Positions 26,274 to 35,629 of a stretch of 64,000 bases of DNA are shown piece by piece; positions within the stretch are counted from its first letter, which is position 1, and each line of letters begins with the position of its first letter. The translations under genes were made by a program, and so were the position numbers. Source of the DNA: JANQEU01 sp965601455 (GTDB lineage Bacteria; Bacteroidota; Bacteroidia; Cytophagales; Cyclobacteriaceae); contig OZ271831.1 in assembly GCA_965601455.1 (NCBI GenBank), positions 4,836,001 to 4,900,000 of the forward strand, read 5' to 3'. The notes beneath the pieces are model-generated. The model saw only the letters and a program-made list of their open reading frames with translations, was not told the origin of the DNA and did not search any database.

Positions 26274-27432
26274 CTCCTTTTCTCTGACTGTAAATCATTA
26301 CTGAAATGCCTATTAGGAAAAAAGGAATGCTTAACCATTGTCCCATATTCAGGGGTATGCTCGCCTCCCATGGCTCCTGATCCATTTTGAAGAATTCGTT
26401 GAAAAACCTTTGAGACCAGAGGAGGGACATGAACAAACCAAACAGGAATCCGTCTTTCAGGGTTTCTCTTTTGGTGTTCCATATCCAGAAAAGCACTAAC
26501 ATAAAAAGAAAACAGGCCAAGGCCTCGTACAATTGTGCTGGGTGACGCACAGTTCCTAATCCGTAAATCTTCACGAAAGTGGTTCCGCTTTTTTCTTCTA
26601 CGCTGAAACGTAATGGTTCATTAATCTCTCCAAAGTCGATGTGTTCCTTTACTTCCCTGTAACTGTTTAATCGGGACTTAATATTACTTGCAATAAATGA
26701 TTGGTCGAGTGAGCCAAAACTATAGTCTCTATTGTATTTAATGATTGCCGTAAGGGGCACTATACCCGGTGTGGATGACGATAATTCTCCCTCCTTTTCA
26801 AAATAGACTTCATCAATAATTTCCGAATTATAATTCAGAATATCCTTAGCACCTCTTGCATACACCAGCCCGTAGTCGGAATTCGTTTGTAAACCCTCCA
26901 TCTCAGAATTCATTAGGTTTCCTGTTCGAATGAGTGCACCGGTTAATAGGGTTACAATTGCGAGTCTGTCTAACACCCACAAATAGGATTGTCCTTCTCG
27001 ATGTATCTTCTTGGCTGAAAAACTGACTGGAATCACAAACCACCACTTTACCCTGATATCGTAGTTAGCATACAACCAGATAGCGAATAGAATACCAATA
27101 GCTCCTCCATGACTAGCTAGTCCACCTTCCCAGATTTTAATTATTTCTATTGGATTGGAGAGGTAGTATTTAGGATTATAGAATAAGCAATGTCCCAATC
27201 GTGCTCCAATAATCGTGGCTAATACCATATAGGTGGTGAGTGTGTCAACTTCTTTTTCGTCCTTGCCTTCCCGGCGATAGATATAGTACATCACCTGTTG
27301 GCTTATAATGAAACCCAGTGCGAATAAAAGCCCATACCAGACAACCGGTCTATCTTCACTGCCAACCAGTGAGAATGGCAAGTGGAAGATCGCAGGATCC
27401 GGACTCCATATAATAAAATTCAGAAAAGACAT
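26260..27432 (-). CDS. lgt: Prolipoprotein diacylglyceryl transferase with an enlarged periplasmic region
   Basis: 390 residues against about 270-290 for E. coli-type Lgt. It transfers diacylglycerol from phosphatidylglycerol to the lipobox Cys of prolipoproteins. Core motifs are present: VVWYGLLFALGF, ARLGHCLFYNP, EGGLASHGGAIG, RTGNLMNSEMEG and VRHPAQLYEALACF. The extra length, roughly residues 195-295, sits between the GNLMNSEMEG loop and RHPAQLYE, and includes a stretch beginning YNSEIIDEVYFEKEGELSSS. Enlarged versions occur in Bacteroidota. Many neighbours here encode lipoproteins. It lies three bases from trkH on the same strand. Confidence 0.95.
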   Translation of the reverse strand: MSFLNFIIWSPDPAIFHLPFSLVGSEDRPVVWYGLLFALGFIISQQVMYYIYRREGKDEKEVDTLTTYMVLATIIGARLGHCLFYNPKYYLSNPIEIIKIWEGGLASHGGAIGILFAIWLYANYDIRVKWWFVIPVSFSAKKIHREGQSYLWVLDRLAIVTLLTGALIRTGNLMNSEMEGLQTNSDYGLVYARGAKDILNYNSEIIDEVYFEKEGELSSSTPGIVPLTAIIKYNRDYSFGSLDQSFIASNIKSRLNSYREVKEHIDFGEINEPLRFSVEEKSGTTFVKIYGLGTVRHPAQLYEALACFLFMLVLFWIWNTKRETLKDGFLFGLFMSLLWSQRFFNEFFKMDQEPWEASIPLNMGQWLSIPFFLIGISVMIYSQRKGVRKS

Positions 27433-27435
27433 AGA

Positions 27436-28893
27436 CTAGAATTTTCTCCAGAAATAAGGTGTAAACAGGATTAAAACAGTAAAAAGCTCCAACCTTCCTA
27501 ACAACATGAGAAAGGCCAGAAACCATTTTCCAACAGTTGGAATGTGTGCAAAGTTATAAACAGGACCCACACTTCCAATTGCCGGCCCCACGTTTCCAAG
27601 ACAAGCGGCGGTAGAGCCGATAGCGGTTTGAAAATCTGTTCCGATAAATCCCATAATGGCTGACCCAAGAGCAAAAATGGAAATATAGATCATGATGAAA
27701 GCCAAAATGTTAAAGGTAATATCTCGGTTAACAGCAGCGTCATTAAACCGGACAGGTAGTATTGCTGCAGGATGTAGCAACCTTTTTAATTCAAGTACAC
27801 TGTTCTTGATCAAAATTAGGTGACGCACGATCTTCACACCCCCAGAGGTTGACCCTGCCGAGGCTCCCAAAAACATCATAATTAGGAAAAGAATGGTTAT
27901 GAATGGGGACCAGGCGGTGTAATCATAGGTAATATATCCTGTCGTGGTAATTACGGAAACCACCTGGAACAGAGCATCTCTAAATGACTTCTCAAGTGTT
28001 CCATGACCATTGAAAAATATGGATAGGCATACGATCAATGTTGCAACAGCAACTACAAATGAGTAGGCCTTAAACTCCTCGTTTTTCAGAACTTTCTTAA
28101 AATCATAGTGCAGGGCGAAGTAGATCATCGTGAAATTCGTGCCGGCGAGAAACATGAACACAATTATTGTGTAGTGGATAAGGGGGCTGTCAAATGCAGC
28201 TATACTCGCATTTTTTGGTGAGAATCCACCACTTGCCATGGTCGTTAACGAATGACAAATTGCGTCGAAAAAACTCATTCCTTCTATCCAAAGCAGGATG
28301 AATACGGTGCCTGTCAGGGCCACATAGATGAGCCAGAGTCTTTTTGCTGTTTCCTTAATCCTCGGTTGAAGTTTATCGGGTGAGATACCTGGTGCTTCTG
28401 CTACAAAAAGCTGCATACCTCCAATACCCAATAAGGGTAGAATGGCAATAGTCAAAACGATGATTCCCATTCCACCAATCCATTGGGTCAGACTTCTCCA
28501 AAAAAGGATTCCTTCCGGAGTGGCCTCAATGTTAGTGAGTACTGTGGCCCCTGTTGTCGAGAACCCGGACATGGTCTCGAAAATCGCATCAGCAAATGAG
28601 GTAAACACTCCCGAAAACATGTAGGGTAGTGTTCCAAAAAGAGACATTGTGATCCATCCGAATGCAACAACAAGATAACCGTCCCTTTTTCGTAATTCCT
28701 TGTTTTCAATTTTCCTATTAAACAACCATAAAGCCGAACCAAACACCAAAGTGATCAATGCCGATAGTAGAATGGGCCAGTGGTCTCCTGAGCGATAATA
28801 CAAGCTGAAAGGAAGACAGCTTAACATAAATGCCCCATTAAGCATTAGCAAGATGCCAAGGACATTAAAGATCACCGGTGTATTGAATCTCAT
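27436..28893 (-). CDS. trkH: Potassium uptake protein TrkH
   Basis: 485 residues from the ATG at 28893, which overlaps the trkA stop by one base (TGATG). Membrane subunit of the Trk K+ uptake system. Pore-loop motifs of the family are visible: TMSGFSTTGATVLTNIEA, SLTTMASGGFSPKNASI, SVITTTGYITYDYTAWSPF and TAACLGNVGPAIGSVGP, the four quasi-repeats that form the selectivity filter. An ATG 11 codons upstream lies inside trkA and is less likely. Operonic with trkA, its regulatory partner. Confidence 0.95.
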   Translation of the reverse strand: MRFNTPVIFNVLGILLMLNGAFMLSCLPFSLYYRSGDHWPILLSALITLVFGSALWLFNRKIENKELRKRDGYLVVAFGWITMSLFGTLPYMFSGVFTSFADAIFETMSGFSTTGATVLTNIEATPEGILFWRSLTQWIGGMGIIVLTIAILPLLGIGGMQLFVAEAPGISPDKLQPRIKETAKRLWLIYVALTGTVFILLWIEGMSFFDAICHSLTTMASGGFSPKNASIAAFDSPLIHYTIIVFMFLAGTNFTMIYFALHYDFKKVLKNEEFKAYSFVVAVATLIVCLSIFFNGHGTLEKSFRDALFQVVSVITTTGYITYDYTAWSPFITILFLIMMFLGASAGSTSGGVKIVRHLILIKNSVLELKRLLHPAAILPVRFNDAAVNRDITFNILAFIMIYISIFALGSAIMGFIGTDFQTAIGSTAACLGNVGPAIGSVGPVYNFAHIPTVGKWFLAFLMLLGRLELFTVLILFTPYFWRKF

Positions 28894-30233
28894 CAGTTGA
28901 AGAAACTTTCGACTTCGTGGATGCAATTGAGCCCTGCCAAGACAACCACTCTGTCTTTTGGTTCAAAAGTGAAGTTTCCTCTCACTGCGTGACCTCGATT
29001 GTTCCTAATTACACCACCAATGACAGCTGTTTTAGGAAAGGAAAGATCCTTTAGTTCTTCTTGTAAAATTTTTGAACCCTCATGGACTTCGAACTCAAGC
29101 ACTTCCGCGTCAACACCGTGGACACTGGTCAAATTCTTGATATCTCCCTTTCGAATGTGACGAAAAATGAAATTTGCCGCAATCAGTTTTTTATTGATAA
29201 GTGTGTCGACCCCAATGCTTTGAGAGAGATGGATGTAATCCATATTTTCCACAAGTGCAATCGTCTTTTTCACTCCTGCCTCTTTCGCTACCAGTGCCGA
29301 TATTATGTTTGTTTCCGAATCTCCCGTTAGAGCGATGAAGGCATCCATTTTATCAATGTCCTCATCCATCAGTAATTGCATATCTCTACCGTCACCATTG
29401 ATAATCATTGTGTTTATCAGCTGGTCGGCAAGAGTAAAACACTTCTCCTTGTTTCTCTCAACAAGCTTGATGTTGTACTTTTGACTGAGTTGAGTCGCAA
29501 CATTTACACCAATTTTGCTACCACCCAGGATCATAAGACTGTTTACCCTGACTTTCTCATTACCAGCGAGTGCTGTGACTTTTTCAACTCCTGTGGGTTC
29601 CGCGATGAAGTAAGCATGGTCATCGAGCTTGAATTTGTTTTCTCCATGCGGCAAAATGGTTTTATTCTCCCGCAAAATTGCCACAGTTGTAAAACTGTGG
29701 TCAGGGTTTAAGTATGCAGCTTCCGTTAACGATTTGTTCAATAACTCGGAGGACTCATTAATTCTCACTCCAATTAGGGAAAGCATACCCTTTTCAAATT
29801 CGAATTTATCTGTAAGCGCCGTGTCTTTCAGCAATCTTCGAATTTCTTTGGCGGCAAGTGACTCGGGTGAAATAATCTCATCAATACCTACGTCCTTGAG
29901 ATTCAGCTTATCTCTTTCCACGAAGAATTCGATATTTGAAACTCTTGCAATGGTACGCTTGGCCCCAATTTTTTTACCGATGATACATGTTGTGATATTA
30001 GTCTCCTGGATAGAAGTCACAGCAATAAGAAGATCCGCTTTGGATACATCTGCCTCCATCAATGTTTTGTAGGAGGTCGAACTACCTCTTACCGTTTTGA
30101 CATCAAGATTTGAGGCTGAATGCTCCAGAACTGAATTGTCCTGATCGATGATTACGATATCCTGATCCTCTTGTGCAAGCAGTCGAGCCAGGTGTAAACC
30201 TAGATCGCCGCACCCCGCGATAATTATTCGCAT
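28893..30233 (-). CDS. trkA: Trk system potassium-binding regulatory subunit TrkA
   Basis: 446 residues, two RCK halves each with a Rossmann motif: IIAGCGDLGLHLARLLA at the start and MILGGSKIGVNVATQLS near residue 233. Each half ends in a TrkA_C-type domain (FEFEKGMLSLIGVRINESS and GVDAEVLEFEVHEGSKI). Cytoplasmic NAD(H)/nucleotide-sensing ring that gates TrkH. DQDIVIIDQD carries the acidic residue that binds the NAD ribose. Stop and start overlap links it tightly to trkH. Confidence 0.96.
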   Translation of the reverse strand: MRIIIAGCGDLGLHLARLLAQEDQDIVIIDQDNSVLEHSASNLDVKTVRGSSTSYKTLMEADVSKADLLIAVTSIQETNITTCIIGKKIGAKRTIARVSNIEFFVERDKLNLKDVGIDEIISPESLAAKEIRRLLKDTALTDKFEFEKGMLSLIGVRINESSELLNKSLTEAAYLNPDHSFTTVAILRENKTILPHGENKFKLDDHAYFIAEPTGVEKVTALAGNEKVRVNSLMILGGSKIGVNVATQLSQKYNIKLVERNKEKCFTLADQLINTMIINGDGRDMQLLMDEDIDKMDAFIALTGDSETNIISALVAKEAGVKKTIALVENMDYIHLSQSIGVDTLINKKLIAANFIFRHIRKGDIKNLTSVHGVDAEVLEFEVHEGSKILQEELKDLSFPKTAVIGGVIRNNRGHAVRGNFTFEPKDRVVVLAGLNCIHEVESFFN

Positions 30234-30286
30234 TACAAATCAACCTGAATAAGAATACAAATATAGGAGTCTATCTTTTACCTGTG

Positions 30287-31639
30287 CTAATCGTACTTCG
30301 CAAAATATTTTTTTGCTTCGGACATTACCTTCGGAGCAAGAATAATTCCGGAGATTACCGTTGGAAAAGCCATTAAGCCGTAGGCAAGATCAACGACACT
30401 TACCACAGCCCTGAGAGATGTAATCGAACCGATTACGATAATGGCTACATACCAGTAGTTGAAGTACCACCCATAGCGGGCTCCGATAAGAAAAGAAAGG
30501 CATTTTCGACCGTAATAGGCCATTCCGAAAATAGTTGTAAATGCGAAGATCAGCACGCACAGAGCAAGAATATATGGACCAAAACCAGGAAGACTCGCAT
30601 TAAAAGCCTCCGCAGTAAGGGTAATACCATTCGCACTGGTTGATTGCCAAACTCCAGTTACCAAAATCGCAAGTGCGGTAAGTGTGCAAACTACTAATGT
30701 ATCGATCGCTGGCCCAAGCATGGCGACTAATCCCTCTCGAACGGGTTCATTGGTTTTTGCAGCTCCATGCATCATGGGCGCGGTACCTATTCCCGCTTCA
30801 TTGGAAAAGGCTGCTCTTCTGGCTCCTGTAAGGATTATGGCACCTAAGGCACCACCAAGAACAGCATTGGCGGTAAAGGCGTCCTCAATAATTAACCACA
30901 AGCTGGGAAGCACCCTTTCACTATTTACAATCAGAATTATGATCACACTGACCATATAAAGAAGGACCATAGATGGAACTAGCTTCGATGCCCAAAGACC
31001 GATTCTCTTTATACCACCAAAAATCACTATGATAGTGAAAAAAGTTATTACAAGACCTATGGTTAGGTTTGAAGTGAGAGATGGTTGCCATCCATTTGGA
31101 ATTAGTATAATGTCATTAAACGCTGCAACAATCTGGTTGGCCTGAAAAATGGGCGTGGCACCAAAAAAACCGGCGACACAAAAGAAAACTGCCAAAGGCT
31201 TCCAGGTGGATCCTAGACCCTCAGCGATAACGTACATGGGTCCACCCTGAAGAACTCCTTCACTGTCTTTTCCTCGATACATTACTGCTAGCGAGCAGGT
31301 AAAGAACTTTGTTGCCATGCCCACAAAAGCACTGACCCACATCCAAAAGATTGCTCCTGGACCGCCAGTGGCTATCGCAATTGCCACACCGCTGATATTC
31401 CCCATTCCAACGGTGGAGGCAATATGTCCGGAAAGGGCCTGGAAATGACTAATTTGTCCGGCTTCCGAAGGGTCGTCATACTTACCACGAAGGACATTGA
31501 TTCCATGACTCAAGTACCTAAATGGGATAAAGCGGGAATAGGTGAGAAAAAACAGCCCACCTCCAAGTAGCAGTATTAGTAGTGGTGTACCCCAAATAAA
31601 GTTTGCAGCGTCAATTACCCACTGTTCAAATACTTGCAT
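30287..31639 (-). CDS. Alanine/glycine:cation symporter (AGCS family)
   Basis: 450 residues with about 10-11 membrane helices. Uses a Na+ or H+ gradient to import alanine or glycine. Family signatures are present: GHIASTVGMGNISGVAIAIA, FWMWVSAFVGMATKFFTCSL, GGPMYVIAEGLG, RRAAFSNEAGIGTAPMMHGA and TTIFGMAYYGRKC. The substrate is inferred from the family. The start overlaps the end of the esterase gene upstream by 14 bases, so the two may be read together. Confidence 0.93.
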   Translation of the reverse strand: MQVFEQWVIDAANFIWGTPLLILLLGGGLFFLTYSRFIPFRYLSHGINVLRGKYDDPSEAGQISHFQALSGHIASTVGMGNISGVAIAIATGGPGAIFWMWVSAFVGMATKFFTCSLAVMYRGKDSEGVLQGGPMYVIAEGLGSTWKPLAVFFCVAGFFGATPIFQANQIVAAFNDIILIPNGWQPSLTSNLTIGLVITFFTIIVIFGGIKRIGLWASKLVPSMVLLYMVSVIIILIVNSERVLPSLWLIIEDAFTANAVLGGALGAIILTGARRAAFSNEAGIGTAPMMHGAAKTNEPVREGLVAMLGPAIDTLVVCTLTALAILVTGVWQSTSANGITLTAEAFNASLPGFGPYILALCVLIFAFTTIFGMAYYGRKCLSFLIGARYGWYFNYWYVAIIVIGSITSLRAVVSVVDLAYGLMAFPTVISGIILAPKVMSEAKKYFAKYD

Positions 31640-32324
31640 CCTGCTCTGTTTGTTGTACTAGTGTTTCGATATAATTCCACACGGTTTCGGTCAGTATTTC
31701 ATGTCCTTCCTCCGTAGGATGAATTCCATCCGGAAGGTTTAGTTCTGGTATTCCAGCAACACCATCCAGTAGAAATGGAATTAGGATTGCATCATTATTT
31801 TTCGCGAGAGTGGGGAAAAGATTTCTGAATTCCTCGGTATAATCCTGGCCAAGGTTTGGTGGCACCTCCATTCCGGCAATGATCAAATCTGCTTCCGGGT
31901 TCTTCTCTTTTACCCTGTCTATTATGGTCTGAAGGTTCTTAAGAGTTTCAGTCAAAGGCAACCCCCTTAGACCGTCATTCCCCCCCAGCTCAAGAACGAA
32001 AATGTCCGGAGTAGTTCTCAATACCCAGTCGATCCGACTAACTCCACTAGCTGAGGTTTCGCCACTCAAACCAGCATTGATCACCTGATAGGATAACCCA
32101 AGGGAATCGATTCTCTCCTGAATCAAAGCCGGAAAAGCAGAAGAAATATCCAGCTGATATCCAGCTGTGATACTATTACCGAAGAAAAGGATGGTTTTTT
32201 TCTCTGTTTTCGGGGAATTCGTTTCCTCCTTAGTTTGTTGCTTGCTCTCCAACGGAGCGTTATCCTTTGTGGAATTTGTACATGCCATCAAAAGGATGAT
32301 AGAAATAGTAAAAACTTTGTGCAT
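31626..32324 (-). CDS. SGNH/GDSL arylesterase lipoprotein (TesA-like)
   Basis: 232 residues from the ATG at 32324. The N-terminus MHKVFTISIILLMAC is a lipoprotein signal with Cys at 15, unlike soluble TesA. The GDSL block I motif appears as LFFGNSITAGYQLD (the Asp of GDS replaced by Asn), block III as ELGGNDGLRGLP, and the catalytic pair as PDGIHPTEEGHEIL. A linker rich in Lys, Glu and Thr follows the signal. It is divergent from an ABC ATPase and permease pair, the same arrangement as E. coli tesA with ybbA-ybbP. A longer start 15 codons upstream would hide the lipobox. Confidence 0.9.
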   Translation of the reverse strand: MHKVFTISIILLMACTNSTKDNAPLESKQQTKEETNSPKTEKKTILFFGNSITAGYQLDISSAFPALIQERIDSLGLSYQVINAGLSGETSASGVSRIDWVLRTTPDIFVLELGGNDGLRGLPLTETLKNLQTIIDRVKEKNPEADLIIAGMEVPPNLGQDYTEEFRNLFPTLAKNNDAILIPFLLDGVAGIPELNLPDGIHPTEEGHEILTETVWNYIETLVQQTEQDASI

Positions 32325-32399
32325 ATTTCTGCCGAGAAGCTCGAATATAGCAAACATGTGGATGGCCATTCCGTTTTATGATTTTAAAAACAAAGATCT

Positions 32400-33065
32400 A
32401 TGTCGATAATGCTGGAGGTTAATAACGTCCAAAAGACTTATAATAGTGGATCAAGAGAAGTACGAGTACTTGAAGACATATCGTTTTCTGTTCCCCAGGG
32501 AGAATCTCTTTCAATAGTTGGTCCTTCCGGTAGCGGAAAAACTACACTATTAGGATTGTGTGCGGGGCTTGATGGTGTAACGTCAGGTTCGATCACCATC
32601 AATAATATTTTATTGAATAAACTAGACGAAGACGAATTAGCGCAACTGAGGAACCAATACGTTGGTTTCGTCTTTCAGAATTTCCAGCTTATCCCCACGC
32701 TTACCGCTTTAGAAAATGTAATGGTGCCATTGGAATTACGTGGTGAAAAGCAGGTTGCAACCAGAGCTCAGGACCTCTTAAAAAGAGTCGGTCTAAAAGA
32801 CAGAATGGATCATTATCCTACACAGCTTTCGGGTGGTGAACAGCAACGGGTAGCAATTGCAAGGGCATTTTCAAATCATCCAAAAATCCTTTTTGCAGAT
32901 GAACCTACAGGGAATTTGGATGAAGATACTGGACAGTCTGTGGAAGATCTTTTGTTCGAAATAAACAGGGAAGAAGGGACAACACTAATCATCGTTACGC
33001 ATGATATAGAGTTGGCCAATAAGACTGACCAGAGAATTAGACTAAAGGGAGGTAGAGCTATTTAG
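32400..33065 (+). CDS. ABC transporter ATP-binding protein (YbbA/LolD type)
   Basis: 221 residues. ATPase subunit for the following FtsX-type permease. Walker A is GPSGSGKTTL, the Q-loop region FVFQNFQLIPTLTALENV, the ABC signature LSGGEQQR, and Walker B ILFADEPTGNLDED. Length and the LolD-like Q-loop fit the MacB/LolD/YbbA branch. It is followed after 2 bases by the permease and lies divergent to the esterase. An ATG at 32409 is the alternative start. The ybbA assignment comes from synteny. Confidence 0.92.
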   Translation: MSIMLEVNNVQKTYNSGSREVRVLEDISFSVPQGESLSIVGPSGSGKTTLLGLCAGLDGVTSGSITINNILLNKLDEDELAQLRNQYVGFVFQNFQLIPTLTALENVMVPLELRGEKQVATRAQDLLKRVGLKDRMDHYPTQLSGGEQQRVAIARAFSNHPKILFADEPTGNLDEDTGQSVEDLLFEINREEGTTLIIVTHDIELANKTDQRIRLKGGRAI

Positions 33066-33067
33066 CC

Positions 33068-35629
33068 TTGGACAAACAGATCACGTTCTCCACGAAGAAA
33101 TACAGCCGATCCTGGCTATGGAAAATGGCCTGGAGGGATAGCCGAAAGAGCAGGGCCAAGCTATTGTTATTTATTGCTTCTATTAGCCTTGGAATAGCAG
33201 CTCTTGTTGGTATAACCTCATTCAGAGAAAACCTTCTGGAAGAGATCAATAGCCAGTCGAAATCCTTATTAGGAGCTGACTTCTCAGTAAGAGGCCGACA
33301 ACCGCTTTCAGATAGCCTTTTCTACAAATTCCGTTGGTTAAGTGCCTCGGAATCGAGAGAGACATATTTCGCATCCATGGTCCTTTTTCCCAGAACGGAT
33401 GGAACCCGACTGGTTCAAATCCGTGCACTGGAAGGTGATTTTCCATATTACGGTGCGATTGAGACTGATCCACCTGAAGCGTCCATGGGTTTTCGTAACG
33501 GACAGGAGGCGATTGTGGATGAAAAACTCATGCTACAATACAACGTGGAACTGGGAGATAGCATAAAAGTTGGAGACCTTCAGTTTTCGATTGTTGGTAA
33601 AGTCAAAAAAATTCCTGGACAATCTGATGTTGGAACGAGTATGGCACCAGTTGTTTATATACCCTATCAATTCCTGGATTCCACTGGGCTTATTCAAAAG
33701 GGTAGTAGAATCAATTACCTTACCTACTTTCAGCTACACCCGGATATAGACACGACCAACGTTTGGGCGGAGGCAAGATCAGCGGCCGAGAGTGCTGGTT
33801 TTGACGTGGATACTGTTGAAGATGAAAAAGAACAGACCGGTAGGTCATTCAGAGATTTATCTGGTTTTTTGGAGCTGGTGGCATTTACGGCACTACTTCT
33901 TGGGTGTTTGGGTGTTGCAAGTTCCATATATGTTTACGTTAAGAGTAAGACCCAGACGGTGGCGGTACTCCGTTGCTTGGGTATGAAAGCTCATCAGGCG
34001 ATCAATATTTATTTGATCCAGGTAGCAGCATTCGGATTAATTGGTGCAGTCATAGGTTGCGGAATTGGCGTAAGTATTCATTTACTCTTACCCGTAATAA
34101 CTCAAGAATTTGTTCCAGTAGATATAACACCAACCATCTATTGGCCAGCAATTGCAGCAGGCCTGTTTATTGGTATTATAATCTCCATACTGTTCGGGTT
34201 GCTGTCATTGGTTAGTCTTCGGAAAATTTCACCACTTTCAGCGATTCGATTGGGCTATGATCAACTAAAATTTAGGTGGGATAATCAGGTGGCAATTGTG
34301 GCGCTTTCGATTTTGATTTTTCTGTTTCTCGCCATGTTTTGGCAATTGAAAGATGCATTAAATGCTTTGATCTATACTGGAATCCTGGTTGGCGCGATTC
34401 TCCTGTTATTCGGATTTGGCAAAGGGCTAAGTTGGCTCATGAAGAAAGTCATGCCTCAAGGTCTTCCATTCGTTTGGAGGCAAGGTATGTCCAACCTCTA
34501 TCGACCCAACAATCAGACCGTAGTTCTGGTCACCACATTGGGGCTTAGCACCGCCTTTCTCGCGATGTTATATTTCATGCAGGATCTGTTGGTACAGAGA
34601 GTGTCGATCGCAGGTGCGGAGGAGCGTCCAAATACCGTGTTATTTGATATTCAAAGCACACAGAAGGACGAGATTAAAGCGTTGACCCTGGACTACGATC
34701 TTCCTATACTCCAGGATGTACCTATTGTGACCATGAGGTTGCTGGAGATCAACGGGATGACCAAGGAAGAAGCTCAAAAAGATACTGCTTCAGGAGCCGA
34801 GGACTGGGTTTTTAATCGAGAATACAGAGTTACCTATCGGAACTCTCTAATTGACTCCGAGACCATTGTAAAAGGAGAATGGACCGGAGAGACCAATAAC
34901 CCAAGTGATAGTGTATTCATTAGTATTTCTGACGGATATGCGGAGAATATGGGAGTAGACATTGGGGATGAACTGGTATTCAATGTGCAGGGAGCTCTCC
35001 TGAAAGTGTACGTTGGTAGCTTTCGTGAGATTGACTGGAGAAGAGTACAAACAAATTTTTTGGTGGTATTCCCTAAGGGAGTTCTGGAGCAAGCTCCTCA
35101 GTTTCATGTTTTGATTACCCGCATAAATCGTACTGATGTTTCGGCCAGGTATCAGCAAGCCGTGGTGAGGCAGTTTCCCAATGTATCCATCATAGACTTG
35201 GAGCTTATTCTAAAGACGCTAGATGAACTCCTGGGTAAAGTAGCTTTTGTCATACAATTTATGGCCCTATTCAGTATAGGAACTGGGCTTATTGTGATGA
35301 TCAGCTCAATCATTTTGAGCAGATTTCAACGGTTAAAGGAAAATGTACTTCTAAGAACTCTTGGAGCGGTTCGATATCAATTGTGGAAAATCATAGCGGC
35401 TGAATATTTCTTTTTAGGTGCCCTTGGAGCTGTAGCAGGACTGCTTTTAGCTGTTATTTTTACCTGGCTACTTGGAAAATTTGCTTTCGACTTCACCTTC
35501 ATTCCAAGTTTACTACCTATGCTCACGATCTTCATTACCGTCTGTCTTACGAGTGTGCTAATCGGATTGCTAAACAGTAGGAATGTTATTCTGCATAGTC
35601 CTTTAGAAGTCCTCAGAAACGATGGGTAA
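33068..35629 (+). CDS. FtsX-like ABC transporter permease (YbbP type)
   Basis: 853 residues from a TTG start two bases after the ATPase stop. The layout is membrane helix (LLLFIASISLGIAALVGI), long periplasmic domain, three FtsX helices (about 275-400), two further helices that make the YbbP-type central bundle (about 410-480), a second periplasmic domain and a final FtsX triple helix (about 720-850). KTQTVAVLRCLGMKAHQA and ENVLLRTLGAVRYQ are FtsX coupling-type motifs. In E. coli the YbbA-YbbP-TesA set is thought to handle lipid-like substrates; that role here is inference. Confidence 0.9.
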   Translation: MDKQITFSTKKYSRSWLWKMAWRDSRKSRAKLLLFIASISLGIAALVGITSFRENLLEEINSQSKSLLGADFSVRGRQPLSDSLFYKFRWLSASESRETYFASMVLFPRTDGTRLVQIRALEGDFPYYGAIETDPPEASMGFRNGQEAIVDEKLMLQYNVELGDSIKVGDLQFSIVGKVKKIPGQSDVGTSMAPVVYIPYQFLDSTGLIQKGSRINYLTYFQLHPDIDTTNVWAEARSAAESAGFDVDTVEDEKEQTGRSFRDLSGFLELVAFTALLLGCLGVASSIYVYVKSKTQTVAVLRCLGMKAHQAINIYLIQVAAFGLIGAVIGCGIGVSIHLLLPVITQEFVPVDITPTIYWPAIAAGLFIGIIISILFGLLSLVSLRKISPLSAIRLGYDQLKFRWDNQVAIVALSILIFLFLAMFWQLKDALNALIYTGILVGAILLLFGFGKGLSWLMKKVMPQGLPFVWRQGMSNLYRPNNQTVVLVTTLGLSTAFLAMLYFMQDLLVQRVSIAGAEERPNTVLFDIQSTQKDEIKALTLDYDLPILQDVPIVTMRLLEINGMTKEEAQKDTASGAEDWVFNREYRVTYRNSLIDSETIVKGEWTGETNNPSDSVFISISDGYAENMGVDIGDELVFNVQGALLKVYVGSFREIDWRRVQTNFLVVFPKGVLEQAPQFHVLITRINRTDVSARYQQAVVRQFPNVSIIDLELILKTLDELLGKVAFVIQFMALFSIGTGLIVMISSIILSRFQRLKENVLLRTLGAVRYQLWKIIAAEYFFLGALGAVAGLLLAVIFTWLLGKFAFDFTFIPSLLPMLTIFITVCLTSVLIGLLNSRNVILHSPLEVLRNDG

